Shown piece by piece: positions 47,622 through 56,568 of a DNA stretch of 64,000 bases. The translations under genes and the position numbers were made by a program. Source of the DNA: an uncultured Alphaproteobacteria bacterium (GTDB lineage: Bacteria; Pseudomonadota; Alphaproteobacteria; HIMB59; GCA-002718135); assembly GCA_902621725.1 (NCBI GenBank), contig CACNND010000004.1:34224-98223 (forward strand). The letters are read 5' to 3'. The notes beneath the pieces are model-generated. The model was not told the origin of the DNA. It ran no database searches and saw nothing but the letters and a program-made list of their open reading frames with translations. Numbering within the stretch: the stretch's first letter is position 1; the number at the start of each line of letters is the position of its first letter.

Positions 47622-49341
47622 TTTTGGCTAAAATTCTTCTTTGAATATACCATTGCTGCGCAATTGATAAAATATTGTTCACTGACCAATATAAAACTAA
47701 ACCAGCTGCAAAACCAGCTAGTACAAAAGTAAATACAAATGGAAGTAATGCAAAAATTCTAGCCTGTGTTGGATCAGCGGGAGCAGGATTTAGTTTTTGT
47801 TGTAACCACATAGTGAAGCCCATAATAATAGGAAGAATGCCAATATCAATTATGGACAGTATTGGTGGCACATCCCAAGGAACTAATCCAAATATTGTCA
47901 TTAAGCCTAATGGGTCTGGTGCAGATAGATCATGAATCCATCCATAAAAAGGAGCGTGATACATCTCTATCGTAACAAACAACACTTTATACAAAGAGAA
48001 GAAAATTGGTATTTGTACTAAAATTGGCAGACAACCCGCAACAGGATTAGCTCCCTCTCTTTTATACAAGGCCATTAGTTCTTGCTGCATTTTTTGTCTG
48101 TCATTTGGATAGGTTTCTTTTAATCTTTGCATATCAGGCTGAAGTTTTTTCATCTTCGCCATAGATTTAAAAGATGCCTGCGCTAGTGGGAATAAAATTA
48201 AACGCATTAAGATGGTAAAGGCAATTATTGCCAGACCGAAATTACCTGCATAACCAAAAAACCAATTAATGGCATATGAAACAGGTTTAGTTAAAAAGCT
48301 AAACCAACCCCAGTCAATTGCATCAGTAAATCTTGGTATAGAGAGATTTTCGTCATATGCACTTAAGACATTTAATTTTTTTGCACCCACAAATAATTTT
48401 CCGCCGTAAGATATATTTTCACCCGAGTTAATTTTATATATCTGACCAACATAACCTGCCCTATAGCTATCACGTCCATTATTTCCGTATCTATAATTGA
48501 CGTTAATAGATTGATCAGCATCAGGAATTAAAGCAGACATCCAATATTTGTCAGTAAAACCTAACCAGCCTCCTTGTGTTTTATTATCGCAAAACTCTTT
48601 TTTTGTTTGCATTGATGAATTACAATCATCGGCAATATCATCATAATTTTTTTCTAATAATTCGTCGTTTATTAGACTAATTAAACCTTCGTGAAGTATA
48701 AAAAAATTAATTGTATCAGGTGTGTTTATTCTTTTGATTAATCTGTATGGAAAAACTTCAATATCTTCACCACTGTTGTTTTCTATTTCTTGTGTAATTG
48801 TAAACATATATTCATCATCAACTTGATAGTTTATTTTGAAGGTTATGTTTTTATTATTCGTCCAACTAAGTGTAACAGGGTTTGAAGGGCTTAGAGTGGT
48901 AGAGTTAGTTTTCCAATCTGTTTCTAAATTAGGTAATTCAATGTTAGAATTTTTTAGCTCTTTCCAACCTGTTTCAATATAATATGGATTAGCTGTCCCA
49001 TCTGGTAACAAAAGCTGGATATTATTCGAATCAGGCTCTAAGCTAGTTTTATATTTTGATAATATGAGGTCATCTAAAATTGCTCCTTTTAAATTTATAG
49101 AACCTTTAATAGATGCATTTTCAAAAATAACTCTGTCGGTTTGAATTAAAGCTTCATCTCTACTTTGTATTTCTGAAACAGCTTGGCTGCTTTGTCCATC
49201 AATGGATGTTGCAGGCTCTAATACTTCATCTTCTTCAAAGGATGCTGTTTGAATTGGCTGAGTTGGAAATAATAATTGAAAAAAAATAATTATCGCAATT
49301 GAAATACCAATAGCTAAATATAAATTTCTTTGTTCGTTCAT
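47614..49341 (-). CDS. yidC: Membrane protein insertase YidC
   Basis: 575 residues. First membrane helix at about 7-25, a large periplasmic beta-domain (about 60-350), then the five-helix insertase core with the cytoplasmic coiled hairpin ([16 protein letters not shown]) and [11 protein letters not shown]. YidC inserts inner-membrane proteins alone or with Sec, receiving substrates of the SRP route. Linked to yidD by a four-base overlap. Confidence 0.97.
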   Translation of the reverse strand: MNEQRNLYLAIGISIAIIIFFQLLFPTQPIQTASFEEDEVLEPATSIDGQSSQAVSEIQSRDEALIQTDRVIFENASIKGSINLKGAILDDLILSKYKTSLEPDSNNIQLLLPDGTANPYYIETGWKELKNSNIELPNLETDWKTNSTTLSPSNPVTLSWTNNKNITFKINYQVDDEYMFTITQEIENNSGEDIEVFPYRLIKRINTPDTINFFILHEGLISLINDELLEKNYDDIADDCNSSMQTKKEFCDNKTQGGWLGFTDKYWMSALIPDADQSINVNYRYGNNGRDSYRAGYVGQIYKINSGENISYGGKLFVGAKKLNVLSAYDENLSIPRFTDAIDWGWFSFLTKPVSYAINWFFGYAGNFGLAIIAFTILMRLILFPLAQASFKSMAKMKKLQPDMQRLKETYPNDRQKMQQELMALYKREGANPVAGCLPILVQIPIFFSLYKVLFVTIEMYHAPFYGWIHDLSAPDPLGLMTIFGLVPWDVPPILSIIDIGILPIIMGFTMWLQQKLNPAPADPTQARIFALLPFVFTFVLAGFAAGLVLYWSVNNILSIAQQWYIQRRILAKNG

Positions 49342-49583
49342 TTATTTAACTCAGATTTTTTTGGTACTGGATCAAATCCGTGTGAACCCCAGGGATGACA
49401 TTTTGAAATTCTTTTCGCCGATAAAATTGATCCTTTAAATAACCCATGTTCCTTTAATGCTTTAATAGAATACTCAGAACAGGTTGGTAAATACCGGCAA
49501 TTCTGCCCAAGTAATGGGGAAATCAATAACTGGTATAATCTAATTATTATGATTAAAGGTAATGAAATATATTTACTAACCAT
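49338..49583 (-). CDS. yidD: Membrane protein insertion efficiency factor YidD
   Basis: 81 residues with an N-terminal amphipathic helix and the family core [19 protein letters not shown] and [13 protein letters not shown]. It assists YidC-dependent insertion. It overlaps rnpA by eight and yidC by four bases, as in the conserved rpmH-rnpA-yidD-yidC cluster. Confidence 0.95.
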   Translation of the reverse strand: MVSKYISLPLIIIIRLYQLLISPLLGQNCRYLPTCSEYSIKALKEHGLFKGSILSAKRISKCHPWGSHGFDPVPKKSELNK

Positions 49584-49905
49584 TTATTTTTCCCTTAAGT
49601 TCTAATAAAAGTTTATCAAATTTCTCTTCGAGCAATGACGTTTTAGCTATTAACACATAATATGAATTAATTTTACCATTAATAATAATTTTTCTAGCTA
49701 ATTCCCTCATTATTCTCTTTGCTCTATTTCTTTTTACTGCGTTGCCAATTTTTTTTGAAGCTGTGTACCCTACACCTATAGAATTTTCTAGATCTTGATT
49801 GTGTAAAATTTGGATATTCATATTTTTACCTTTTATAAATTCTCCCTGGTTTCGTATCATAACGAATGTCGATCTCTTCTTAATTGTAAATAATGTTTGG
49901 GCCAT
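49576..49905 (-). CDS. rnpA: Ribonuclease P protein component
   Basis: 109 residues, basic. The RNR signature is [11 protein letters not shown] near 59-69, with [16 protein letters not shown] before it. It helps the RNA subunit cut tRNA 5' leaders. The start lies nine bases after rpmH. Confidence 0.95.
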   Translation of the reverse strand: MAQTLFTIKKRSTFVMIRNQGEFIKGKNMNIQILHNQDLENSIGVGYTASKKIGNAVKRNRAKRIMRELARKIIINGKINSYYVLIAKTSLLEEKFDKLLLELKGKING

Positions 49906-49914
49906 ATGGCCTTT

Positions 49915-50049
49915 TTAAGCGCTTAATTGAGCTCTTCCTTTTGCACGTCTTCTATTAATGATTTGACGACCTGCTTTAGTTGCCATTCTAGCCCTAAAAC
50001 CGTGTCTTCTTTTTCTAATTACTCTACTAGGTTGGTAAGTGCGTTTCAT
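49915..50049 (-). CDS. rpmH: 50S ribosomal protein L34
   Basis: 44 residues read from ATG at 50049 to TAA at 49915: [20 protein letters not shown] is followed by a basic tail ending KGRAQLSA, a full L34. It precedes rnpA on the same strand, the near-universal order. Confidence 0.98.
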   Translation of the reverse strand: MKRTYQPSRVIRKRRHGFRARMATKAGRQIINRRRAKGRAQLSA

Positions 50050-50112
50050 AATAAATCTCTGGGCCTAATACGAATTCATTATATATAAGTCAAATATTTA
50101 CTTATGTAATCG

Positions 50113-50943
50113 ATGAAAATTTTCAGAAAAGCTAGTGAATTAGAGCCAAATTTAGTTTCAATCAAAGACAAAGGCCAGTCTATTGGTTTAGTTTTAACAA
50201 TGGGAAACTTACACGATGGACATTTATCTCTCATTAGAGAAGCACAATTACATAACGAATTTGTAATCTGTTCAATATTTATTAATCCTACTCAATTTAA
50301 TAATGAAAATGATTTCAATTCTTATCCAAAGACAATTGATGATGATATTTCTAAATTAGAAAATATTGGTTGTAATTTACTCTTCTTACCTGACGTTCAA
50401 GAGATATACCCTGAAGGATTGGCAAAGAAAAAAATTGTAAATAATTTTAGAGATATTTTATGTGATAAATTTCGACCTGGTCATTTTGATGGAGTTACTA
50501 CTGTTGTGGATCTTTTTTTTAATATAATTAAACCTACGAACAGTTATTTTGGTGAGAAGGATTTTCAGCAAGTAAAAATAATACAAGATTTAGTAAAAAT
50601 TAAAAATCACAATATTAAAATAATTCAATGTCCATCTGTACGAGATAAAACAGGTATGAGTTTGTCTTCAAGGAACTCTAAATTTTCAAATGATCAATTA
50701 AAAATTTTCAATACGCTAGGAAATAAAATAAAAGAACATATTAATCTATTAACACAAAAAGAAATTAATAATTTAGATCAATTAAAAATAGAGCTTCTTC
50801 AAAATAATATAAATAAAATTGACTATTTAGAGATAAGAAATGAAAATAATTTAGAAATAACAAAAAATTATTCTGAAGCTAGATTATTTATTGCTTTATA
50901 TATTGGCGATGTAAGAATTATTGATAATTTTAAATTATATTAA
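50113..50943 (+). CDS. panC: Pantothenate synthetase
   Basis: 276 residues. It joins pantoate and beta-alanine with ATP. Class I nucleotidyltransferase motifs: TMGNLHDGHLSLI near 29-41 (HIGH-like), FGEKDFQQV near 146-154, and the KMSKS-like MSLSSRN near 184-190. panB is not in the window. It is convergent to the PNPOx-like gene, with overlapping stops. Confidence 0.95.
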   Translation: MKIFRKASELEPNLVSIKDKGQSIGLVLTMGNLHDGHLSLIREAQLHNEFVICSIFINPTQFNNENDFNSYPKTIDDDISKLENIGCNLLFLPDVQEIYPEGLAKKKIVNNFRDILCDKFRPGHFDGVTTVVDLFFNIIKPTNSYFGEKDFQQVKIIQDLVKIKNHNIKIIQCPSVRDKTGMSLSSRNSKFSNDQLKIFNTLGNKIKEHINLLTQKEINNLDQLKIELLQNNINKIDYLEIRNENNLEITKNYSEARLFIALYIGDVRIIDNFKLY

Positions 50944-51548
50944 GGTATTAACCAATTATATTCTGGTTCATTATTTTTAAATGTTAATTTTAATCTACGA
51001 TGACCTGAAATTTCTAAATAAAGCCAATCAATTTCATTAATTTTATTTTCAACTACTGTAAAATTTTTATATCCTTTTTCACTTTCTTCATGACTTGGCT
51101 CCTTGCCGGTTAAGTGTTCAGGGATACCATCTTCTGGAAATTCAGTGATTGAACTTGGATCTTTCAATGTTAAGTAACATTTTCTACTAAACAATCTTGT
51201 TTTGTCCCACATTTCTTTAGCTTTATCATTTTGATTATTAACTAAAGACGTTGTTTTGATTCGCATTTGAATTTTTAATTTATGATCATAAAAAACAAAT
51301 TGAGAACTATTATTTTTTTTTAAATTAGGAATTTTCGGAGATCTAAAGTCTGTGTGAAAATTTAGCGTCATGCTACTGGGATCAAACTTTCTTAAGACTA
51401 CAACTCTAGAATCAATTCCATCTTCACTATCAATATTACTAAAGACTGGCGTGTGAAAGGCGTGTTTTCTATCTTTAACTCCTCTAGTTAAATTTTTCTT
51501 TATATCCTCAAATATTTCTGCAGCATTTTCTTTTGAAGAAGTCGACAT
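50940..51548 (-). CDS. Pyridoxamine 5'-phosphate oxidase-like flavoprotein
   Basis: 202 residues with the FMN-binding split-barrel pattern: SRVVVLRKFD, FHTDFRSPKI and the C-terminal WLYLEISGHRRLKLTF. It resembles the Alr4036/PNPOx-like group more than true PdxH. The C-terminal pyridoxal-specific segment is not clear, so B6 metabolism is only one possibility. Confidence 0.75.
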   Translation of the reverse strand: MSTSSKENAAEIFEDIKKNLTRGVKDRKHAFHTPVFSNIDSEDGIDSRVVVLRKFDPSSMTLNFHTDFRSPKIPNLKKNNSSQFVFYDHKLKIQMRIKTTSLVNNQNDKAKEMWDKTRLFSRKCYLTLKDPSSITEFPEDGIPEHLTGKEPSHEESEKGYKNFTVVENKINEIDWLYLEISGHRRLKLTFKNNEPEYNWLIP

Positions 51549-51589
51549 TGTTATTGTAATATAAATTGTTTTGAAGAAATAGCTAGATA

Positions 51590-52384
51590 ATGGAAATAAA
51601 TAAAATTACGAATTTATTGAATCTGGAGCATGTTAAGTTTTTAATATCTATCTTTGAAGAAAATAATATTGAAATTCGATTAGTAGGAGGATGTATACGA
51701 GATGCTCTTCTTGAAAGAGAAATCAAAGATATTGATACAGCAACAACTTTGGAGCCTCAGGATGTTTTGTCATTACTAAAAGATAACAATATTGAATACG
51801 ATGATTTTGCTATTCAATATGGATCTATAATTGCTTATCCTCATAATCGAAAAATACAAATTACAACTTTACGTGAAGATATTAATCAAATGGGAAGACA
51901 TACAAATGTAATTTACACCAACAGCTGGAAAAAAGATTCAGCCAGAAGAGATTTTACTTTCAATGCTTTATATGTCGGAAACAATAATAAACTACATGAT
52001 TATTACAATGGCCAATCAGATTTAAATGAAAGTAAAATTTGTTTTATTGGTGAAATAGAGGATAGAATAAAAGAAGATTACTTAAGAATCTATCGATACT
52101 TTAGATTTAGAGGTTTATTTAATTTACCTAAAACATCTTTAAGTGATCAAAAAATTGTAGAAAAATATATTCACGAATCTTTAGCAGTGTTGACCAACGA
52201 TGTAATAAGGCAAGAAATATTAAAAATGTTTAATATGTCTTTTCCACTAAATTGTTTTTACATATCTCATCAAACGTTACAAAAATTTAAATGGGTTGAA
52301 ATAGTCCAAGAGCATTTCATACGAACGAAATACGATCTTGGATTAAATAAATGTCTGAATAAGATTGATAATTTAATAAATTAG
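51590..52384 (+). CDS. Short CCA-adding enzyme / poly(A) polymerase family protein
   Basis: 264 residues of class II nucleotidyltransferase. Head motifs: LVGGCIRDALL near 31-41, metal Asp pair D47 and D49 (DIDTAT), RRDFTFNAL, and the neck EDYLRIYRYFRF. It probably repairs or adds CCA at tRNA 3' ends. Related enzymes are usually about 400 residues, so most of the body and tail domain is missing; the stop overlaps the convergent zur by four bases. Activity with this minimal form is an inference. Confidence 0.85.
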   Translation: MEINKITNLLNLEHVKFLISIFEENNIEIRLVGGCIRDALLEREIKDIDTATTLEPQDVLSLLKDNNIEYDDFAIQYGSIIAYPHNRKIQITTLREDINQMGRHTNVIYTNSWKKDSARRDFTFNALYVGNNNKLHDYYNGQSDLNESKICFIGEIEDRIKEDYLRIYRYFRFRGLFNLPKTSLSDQKIVEKYIHESLAVLTNDVIRQEILKMFNMSFPLNCFYISHQTLQKFKWVEIVQEHFIRTKYDLGLNKCLNKIDNLIN

Positions 52385-52785
52385 TTTTTTAGTTTACAAC
52401 TTTCGCACAAACCAAATATTTCTAAATTATGTTTTTTATAATTGAAGTTATTCTTTTCTGCTTGTTTTGAAAAATAAGAAATCAAATTATTTCCAGTTAG
52501 CTCAGTAACACTATCACAGTTTTCACATATCAAAAAAGATGTAGAGGTTTTTGCATTACAGCCTTCATGCTTACAAGCAAAATATGAATTTCTACTTTCT
52601 ATTTTATGTACTTTACCAATTTCTATAAGCTTATCTAAAGCTCTATAAACTTGAAGAGGAGATTTAATTCCTTTTTTTTGAATATCAAAAAGGATTGTAT
52701 ATGCCTTAAGAGGTTCTGATGCGCTTTCTAAAATATCAAGAACTGTTTGTTGATTTTTAGTTAAGTTTAAAGTTTCTAAAGACAT
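52381..52785 (-). CDS. zur: Zinc uptake regulator Zur (Fur family)
   Basis: 134 residues. Winged-helix DNA-binding half (AYTILFDIQKKGIKSPLQVY, YRALDKL) and a metal-binding half with cysteine pairs CENC and CESC plus CKHEGC. It should repress znuA and znuCB when zinc is sufficient. It lies just after znuB in the same direction, and a Zur-box palindrome stands between znuC and znuA. Confidence 0.9.
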   Translation of the reverse strand: MSLETLNLTKNQQTVLDILESASEPLKAYTILFDIQKKGIKSPLQVYRALDKLIEIGKVHKIESRNSYFACKHEGCNAKTSTSFLICENCDSVTELTGNNLISYFSKQAEKNNFNYKKHNLEIFGLCESCKLKN

Positions 52786-52804
52786 ATTCTAGATTACCAA
52801 ATTG

Positions 52805-53611
52805 CTATCGTTTTTGCAACTGACCCTTAATTTCAAGAGGAACCAATGAAATAATGAAAAGTATTAAAGCCACCACTATTATTGAAGGCCCTGAAGAAGT
52901 ATTTATTTCTAAAGAAGTAAATAATCCAACTACTACTGATAAAATACCTGATAAGATTGCGATAACAATCATTTGTCTAGGACTGTTGCTAATGTTCCTG
53001 GCAATAGCCGCAGGAATTAAAAGCAAACCTGTAATTAATAGTGCTCCAATCATTTTAATAGACAAAGCAATTACTCCTGCCAATAAAAGGGTAAATATAA
53101 AATTAGAAACTTCCGGTCGCATACCTTCAGCAGCTGACAAATCATAATTTACAGTTGCTGAAAATAAAGATTTCCAAATAAAATATAAGATAATTAATAT
53201 TATGCTTCCACCTATCCAAACTAAACCAATGTCTGCAGTTGTTACTGCAAGAATATCGCCAAATAATAATCCCATGAGATCAAATCGGATATAAGATAAA
53301 AAACCAATCAATACTAAACCGATGGCAAGTGTTGAGTGAGCAAGAAGTCCAAGTAAAGAATCGCCAGCTAGTTTTGTTCTTTTTTGTAAGCTCACAAGAA
53401 GTAAAGCAACAACAGCTGATATTACAAACACAGAAAAAGCAATATTTAAACTAAATGAGTACGCTAATGTTACTCCTAAAAGAGCTGAGTGAGATAAGGT
53501 GTCACCAAAATATGATAACCTCCTCCAGATAACTAAGCATCCAAGTGGTCCAGCAACAATAGCTATACCAACCCCTGCAACAAGTGCACGAATAAAAAAA
53601 TCATCAAACAT
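52805..53611 (-). CDS. znuB: Zinc ABC transporter permease
   Basis: 268 residues, about eight membrane helices, ABC-3 family. LGCLVIWRRLSYFGDTLSHSALLG region near 23-46 is the family start. It forms the zinc channel with ZnuC on the cytoplasmic side. One-base overlap with znuC, 19 bases before zur. Confidence 0.93.
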   Translation of the reverse strand: MFDDFFIRALVAGVGIAIVAGPLGCLVIWRRLSYFGDTLSHSALLGVTLAYSFSLNIAFSVFVISAVVALLLVSLQKRTKLAGDSLLGLLAHSTLAIGLVLIGFLSYIRFDLMGLLFGDILAVTTADIGLVWIGGSIILIILYFIWKSLFSATVNYDLSAAEGMRPEVSNFIFTLLLAGVIALSIKMIGALLITGLLLIPAAIARNISNSPRQMIVIAILSGILSVVVGLFTSLEINTSSGPSIIVVALILFIISLVPLEIKGQLQKR

Positions 53612-54354
53612 TAATTTTTAACACTCCCATCTGTCTGATGTGAATGATCATGTTCATGTTGATAGAGTGATAAGGTAGCAGCATTATGTTCTCCAAATAA
53701 TTCTATGTAGGAAGAATTTTTTACTATTGATTTAGGTGATCCAGAGCAACAAATGTGACCATTTAAACAAATTACATGATCTGTTGCAGACATAACAAAA
53801 TGGAGATCATGAGATATAAGAAGGATGCCACAATTTAATTTGGTACAAATTTCTTTTATAAGATTGTATAGAGCTATTTCTCCATTAAAATCTACTCCCT
53901 GCACAGGTTCATCTAAAACAAGTAGATCTGGTTTTTTAGCAATTGCTCTTGCGATTAAAACTCTCTGAAATTCTCCACCAGATAAGTTATGAATCTCATT
54001 GTATATTAAATGCTGAACCCCTGTTAATTCTAGAGCTTCAATAATTTCATCTTTATTAATATGACTTGTTAGATTCATAAAATCTATAACTCGAAGGGGC
54101 ATAGTCCAATCAATACTAATTTTTTGCGGAACATACGCCATTTTTGTTGAATAATTTTCAATTGAACCTTCATCTGATTTTAGAATATTAAGTGCCATTT
54201 TAGCGGTAGTTGTTTTTCCTGAGCCATTTGGGCCAATCAAGGTTACAATTTTGCCCTTATGAATTTCAAGAGAGATACCTTTTACAATCCATTTTGAAGA
54301 TTTTTGGACACCGCAATCTTTTAATCTTACCAATAAATTATTATTTTCGTTCAT
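53611..54354 (-). CDS. znuC: Zinc ABC transporter ATPase with a His-rich tail
   Basis: 247 residues. Walker A GPNGSGKT at 41-48, signature LSGGEFQRV near 124-132 and Walker B LLVLDEPVQGVD. The C terminus carries HEHDHSHQ, a likely zinc-binding tail. It powers zinc import via ZnuB. It is first of the minus-strand znuC-znuB-zur run and divergent from znuA. Confidence 0.94.
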   Translation of the reverse strand: MNENNNLLVRLKDCGVQKSSKWIVKGISLEIHKGKIVTLIGPNGSGKTTTAKMALNILKSDEGSIENYSTKMAYVPQKISIDWTMPLRVIDFMNLTSHINKDEIIEALELTGVQHLIYNEIHNLSGGEFQRVLIARAIAKKPDLLVLDEPVQGVDFNGEIALYNLIKEICTKLNCGILLISHDLHFVMSATDHVICLNGHICCSGSPKSIVKNSSYIELFGEHNAATLSLYQHEHDHSHQTDGSVKN

Positions 54355-54376
54355 TTTTATATTTACAATCTAAAAT

Positions 54377-54394
54377 GTAATATTATAACATTAC
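54377..54394. promoter_or_regulatory. Zur box between znuC and znuA
   Basis: GTAATATTATAACATTAC is a near-perfect palindrome (8 of 9 base pairs; 9 of 11 when extended by two bases) in the 79-base divergent spacer. It matches the known bacterial Zur pattern built on TGTTATAnTATAACA. One operator could control both directions. Confidence 0.8.
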
Positions 54395-54433
54395 GTTCAT
54401 TAACAGACATAATTTTTAATAGGAACATTTTTT

Positions 54434-55543
54434 ATGAGACAAAACAACATTTTTTTGATGCTTTTGAAAGTATTTTTCTTTTCATCAATTTTAGTTGCAA
54501 CTTCAGCTGTAAGAGCAGAATTAAAAGTTGTAACTACAATTAAACCACTTCATTCACTAATTGCGAATGTAATGGATGGTGTAGGTGAACCAACACTTAT
54601 AATTGAAGGAAGTACTTCCCCCCATAGCTTTACATTAAAACCTTCTCATGCCAAACTTTTAGAAGAAGCAGATATCATATTCTGGGTTGGTGAAAGTATA
54701 GAAACGTTCATGGAAAGACCTCTTGAGTCAATTGTCAAAAATGCAGAAGTTGTAGAGTTCATGGAAGTTGAAAGTATTAATAAATTGAAGTTTAGAGAAG
54801 AATCGATTTTTGAAGATCACGATGACCACGATGACCACGATGACCATGATGACCACGATGACCACGATGACCATGATGACCACGATGACCATGATGATCA
54901 CGATGACCACGATGATCATGACGACCATGATGATCATGATGATCACGATGACCACGATGATCATGACGACCATGATGACCACGATGATCACGATGACCAT
55001 GATGATCACAGTGGTCACGATCACCACGGTCATGCACATGGTGAATTCGACGCTCACATTTGGTTAGATCCAATAAATGCAAAGGAAATGGTTCATGAAA
55101 TTTCTCATGAGTTAAGTGATTTAGATCCAGCAAATAAGGATAAATATGAAGCTAATGCACAAGCTACAATCCAAGCACTAGATCAATTAGTTAAGGATAT
55201 TGAAAAAGAAATAAATAAAGATGCAAAGTTTGTTGTCTTCCATGATGCTTATCAATATTTTGAAGAGAGATTTGGAGTTAGAGCTGCTGGAGCGCTTACT
55301 TTGAACACGGATGTTTTACCTGGTGCTAAACAGATTGCTGATATTCAAGATGTAATTAAGGATAGAGGAATTAAATGTATCTTTTCTGAACCACAGTTCA
55401 ATCCAAAGATAATTACAACGATTGCTGAAGACATGAATATCAAAACAGGAGTTTTTGATCCTCTAGGTGCTAATATTGACTCAAATAAAGATCTTTATTT
55501 TAAGTTAATACAAAACTTAGGGGATGAACTTAAAGGTTGTTAG
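54434..55543 (+). CDS. znuA: Zinc ABC transporter binding protein with a long Asp/His repeat
   Basis: 369 residues. Signal peptide 1-28 (ends SAVRA). Zinc ligands include H40 (TIKPLHSL), H208 (DAHIWLDP) and a C-terminal-half His in VVFHDAYQYF. Between the first and second ligands lies a loop of 21 exact Asp-His-Asp units plus Asp-His, residues 128-192, followed by SGHDHHGHAHGE. ZnuA proteins normally have a shorter His-rich loop. It captures periplasmic zinc and passes it to ZnuBC. AGGA lies 9 bases before the ATG. Confidence 0.96.
   Translation: MRQNNIFLMLLKVFFFSSILVATSAVRAELKVVTTIKPLHSLIANVMDGVGEPTLIIEGSTSPHSFTLKPSHAKLLEEADIIFWVGESIETFMERPLESIVKNAEVVEFMEVESINKLKFREESIFEDHDDHDDHDDHDDHDDHDDHDDHDDHDDHDDHDDHDDHDDHDDHDDHDDHDDHDDHDDHDDHDDHSGHDHHGHAHGEFDAHIWLDPINAKEMVHEISHELSDLDPANKDKYEANAQATIQALDQLVKDIEKEINKDAKFVVFHDAYQYFEERFGVRAAGALTLNTDVLPGAKQIADIQDVIKDRGIKCIFSEPQFNPKIITTIAEDMNIKTGVFDPLGANIDSNKDLYFKLIQNLGDELKGC
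54815..55009 (+). repeat. 9-bp tandem repeat coding for (Asp-His-Asp) in znuA
   Basis: 21.7 copies of a GAYCAYGAY unit over 195 bases. Unit variants differ only at silent third positions. A 36-base block of four units at 54896-54931 recurs exactly at 54941-54976, so blocks have been duplicated recently. Changes in copy number keep the reading frame. Confidence 0.97.
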
Positions 55544-55572
55544 AAATATATTTTAAATATTAAATTTAAATT

Positions 55573-55597
55573 GAGGGTGTTAACTAACAACACCCTC
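55573..55597. terminator. Stem-loop terminator between znuA and the Cys-rich gene
   Basis: GAGGGTGTT, a 7-base loop and AACACCCTC form a perfect 9-bp stem 30 bases after znuA. On the minus strand it is followed by an A/T-rich run with short T tracts. The stop codon of the Cys-rich gene lies in the loop. It may end both convergent transcripts. Confidence 0.6.
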
Positions 55598-55667
55598 CAC
55601 CTTCACAAGTACAGCAACAGCTACAACTGCAACCACACTTTGGTGGGTTTGGATTTTGATTTTTCAT
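55584..55667 (-). CDS. 27-residue Cys-rich peptide, metallothionein-like candidate
   Basis: A small frame from ATG at 55667 to TAG at 55584. It encodes a short Pro/Asn N terminus, then KCGCSCSCCCTCEGGGCC, with nine cysteines in 27 residues. The cysteine spacing (CxC, CC) is like that of metal-thiolate peptides. An AGG ends eight bases before the ATG. It is convergent with znuA, so a link to zinc or copper storage is suggested by place and composition only. No family is recognised. Confidence 0.6.
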   Translation of the reverse strand: MKNQNPNPPKCGCSCSCCCTCEGGGCC

Positions 55668-55710
55668 AATGATACCTATATCTATATCTGAATAATTTTT
55701 AAACAAATTT

Positions 55711-56568
55711 ATGAGAAAAATAATAGAAATTAAAGAGTGTATGAAGACTTTCGAGGGTGATGGGATACCTGTAACGAGAGCTTTCCCTGTCCCTGGAATG
55801 AGAGAAAATGATCCATTTCTTCTTTTTGATCATTTCGGCCCAATTAATTATGAACCGGGAGGTGCAACTGGTGTACCAGCGCATCCTCATTGTGGATTTG
55901 AGGCAATTACTTACATGCTTGGTGGTGAAGTAGAGCATAGAGACTCATTTGGAGGACAAGCAGAAATTGAAACTGGTGATGTACAATGGATGACAACTGG
56001 ATCAGGTTTAATTCACTCTGAATTAGTAACAGAAAAATTTAAGAAGAGTGGAGGTGTCATGCAAGGATTACAAATTTGGGTAAACCTTCCACAAAAAAAT
56101 AAAAAAGTTAAACCTTGGTATCAACATATTAAAAGAAAAACTATTCCAACAGTATCTGAAAATGCAAATATAGAAATTAAAGTTCTTGTGGGTGAAATAA
56201 ATGGAACCAAATCCAAAGTTCAAACATATTCGCCTGTATCAATATTTGATATTCAATTTTCACAACCAGATATGACAAAGTTTAATGTTGATAAAGAACA
56301 AAATCTTATGATCTATATTATCGATGGGCAATTACAATTTAATGAGCAAGATAAAATAGCTAATAAAGGTGATATGATTTACTTTGATCAGTCAAGTGAT
56401 GAAATTCAACTCACGTCAATATCAGAAAAAGGATCCTACCTAGTTTTAGCAGGTAAGCCGCTTAAAGAACCTGTAGCACGTTATGGTCCTTTTGTTGCAA
56501 ATTCTGAAGGAGAAATCAAGCAAGCAATGATGGACTATCAAGAAGGAAAGATGGGAAGCTTAACTTAA
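55711..56568 (+). CDS. Pirin family protein
   Basis: 285 residues, bicupin. The metal-binding motif is HPHCGFEAITYMLGGEVEHR near 57-76, with a Glu further on. The C-terminal half ends GPFVANSEGEI, also typical. Pirins bind iron; some act as quercetin dioxygenase or modulate other enzymes. The role here is unknown. Confidence 0.92.
   Translation: MRKIIEIKECMKTFEGDGIPVTRAFPVPGMRENDPFLLFDHFGPINYEPGGATGVPAHPHCGFEAITYMLGGEVEHRDSFGGQAEIETGDVQWMTTGSGLIHSELVTEKFKKSGGVMQGLQIWVNLPQKNKKVKPWYQHIKRKTIPTVSENANIEIKVLVGEINGTKSKVQTYSPVSIFDIQFSQPDMTKFNVDKEQNLMIYIIDGQLQFNEQDKIANKGDMIYFDQSSDEIQLTSISEKGSYLVLAGKPLKEPVARYGPFVANSEGEIKQAMMDYQEGKMGSLT

Noticed and set aside
54815..55009. CRISPR-like array
   Set aside because: The repeats are 9-bp coding units without spacers.
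54728..55133. Long minus-strand and alternative plus-strand frames over the znuA repeat
   Set aside because: A 9-bp repeat without stops keeps several frames open. The znuA frame alone has a signal peptide and zinc-site motifs.
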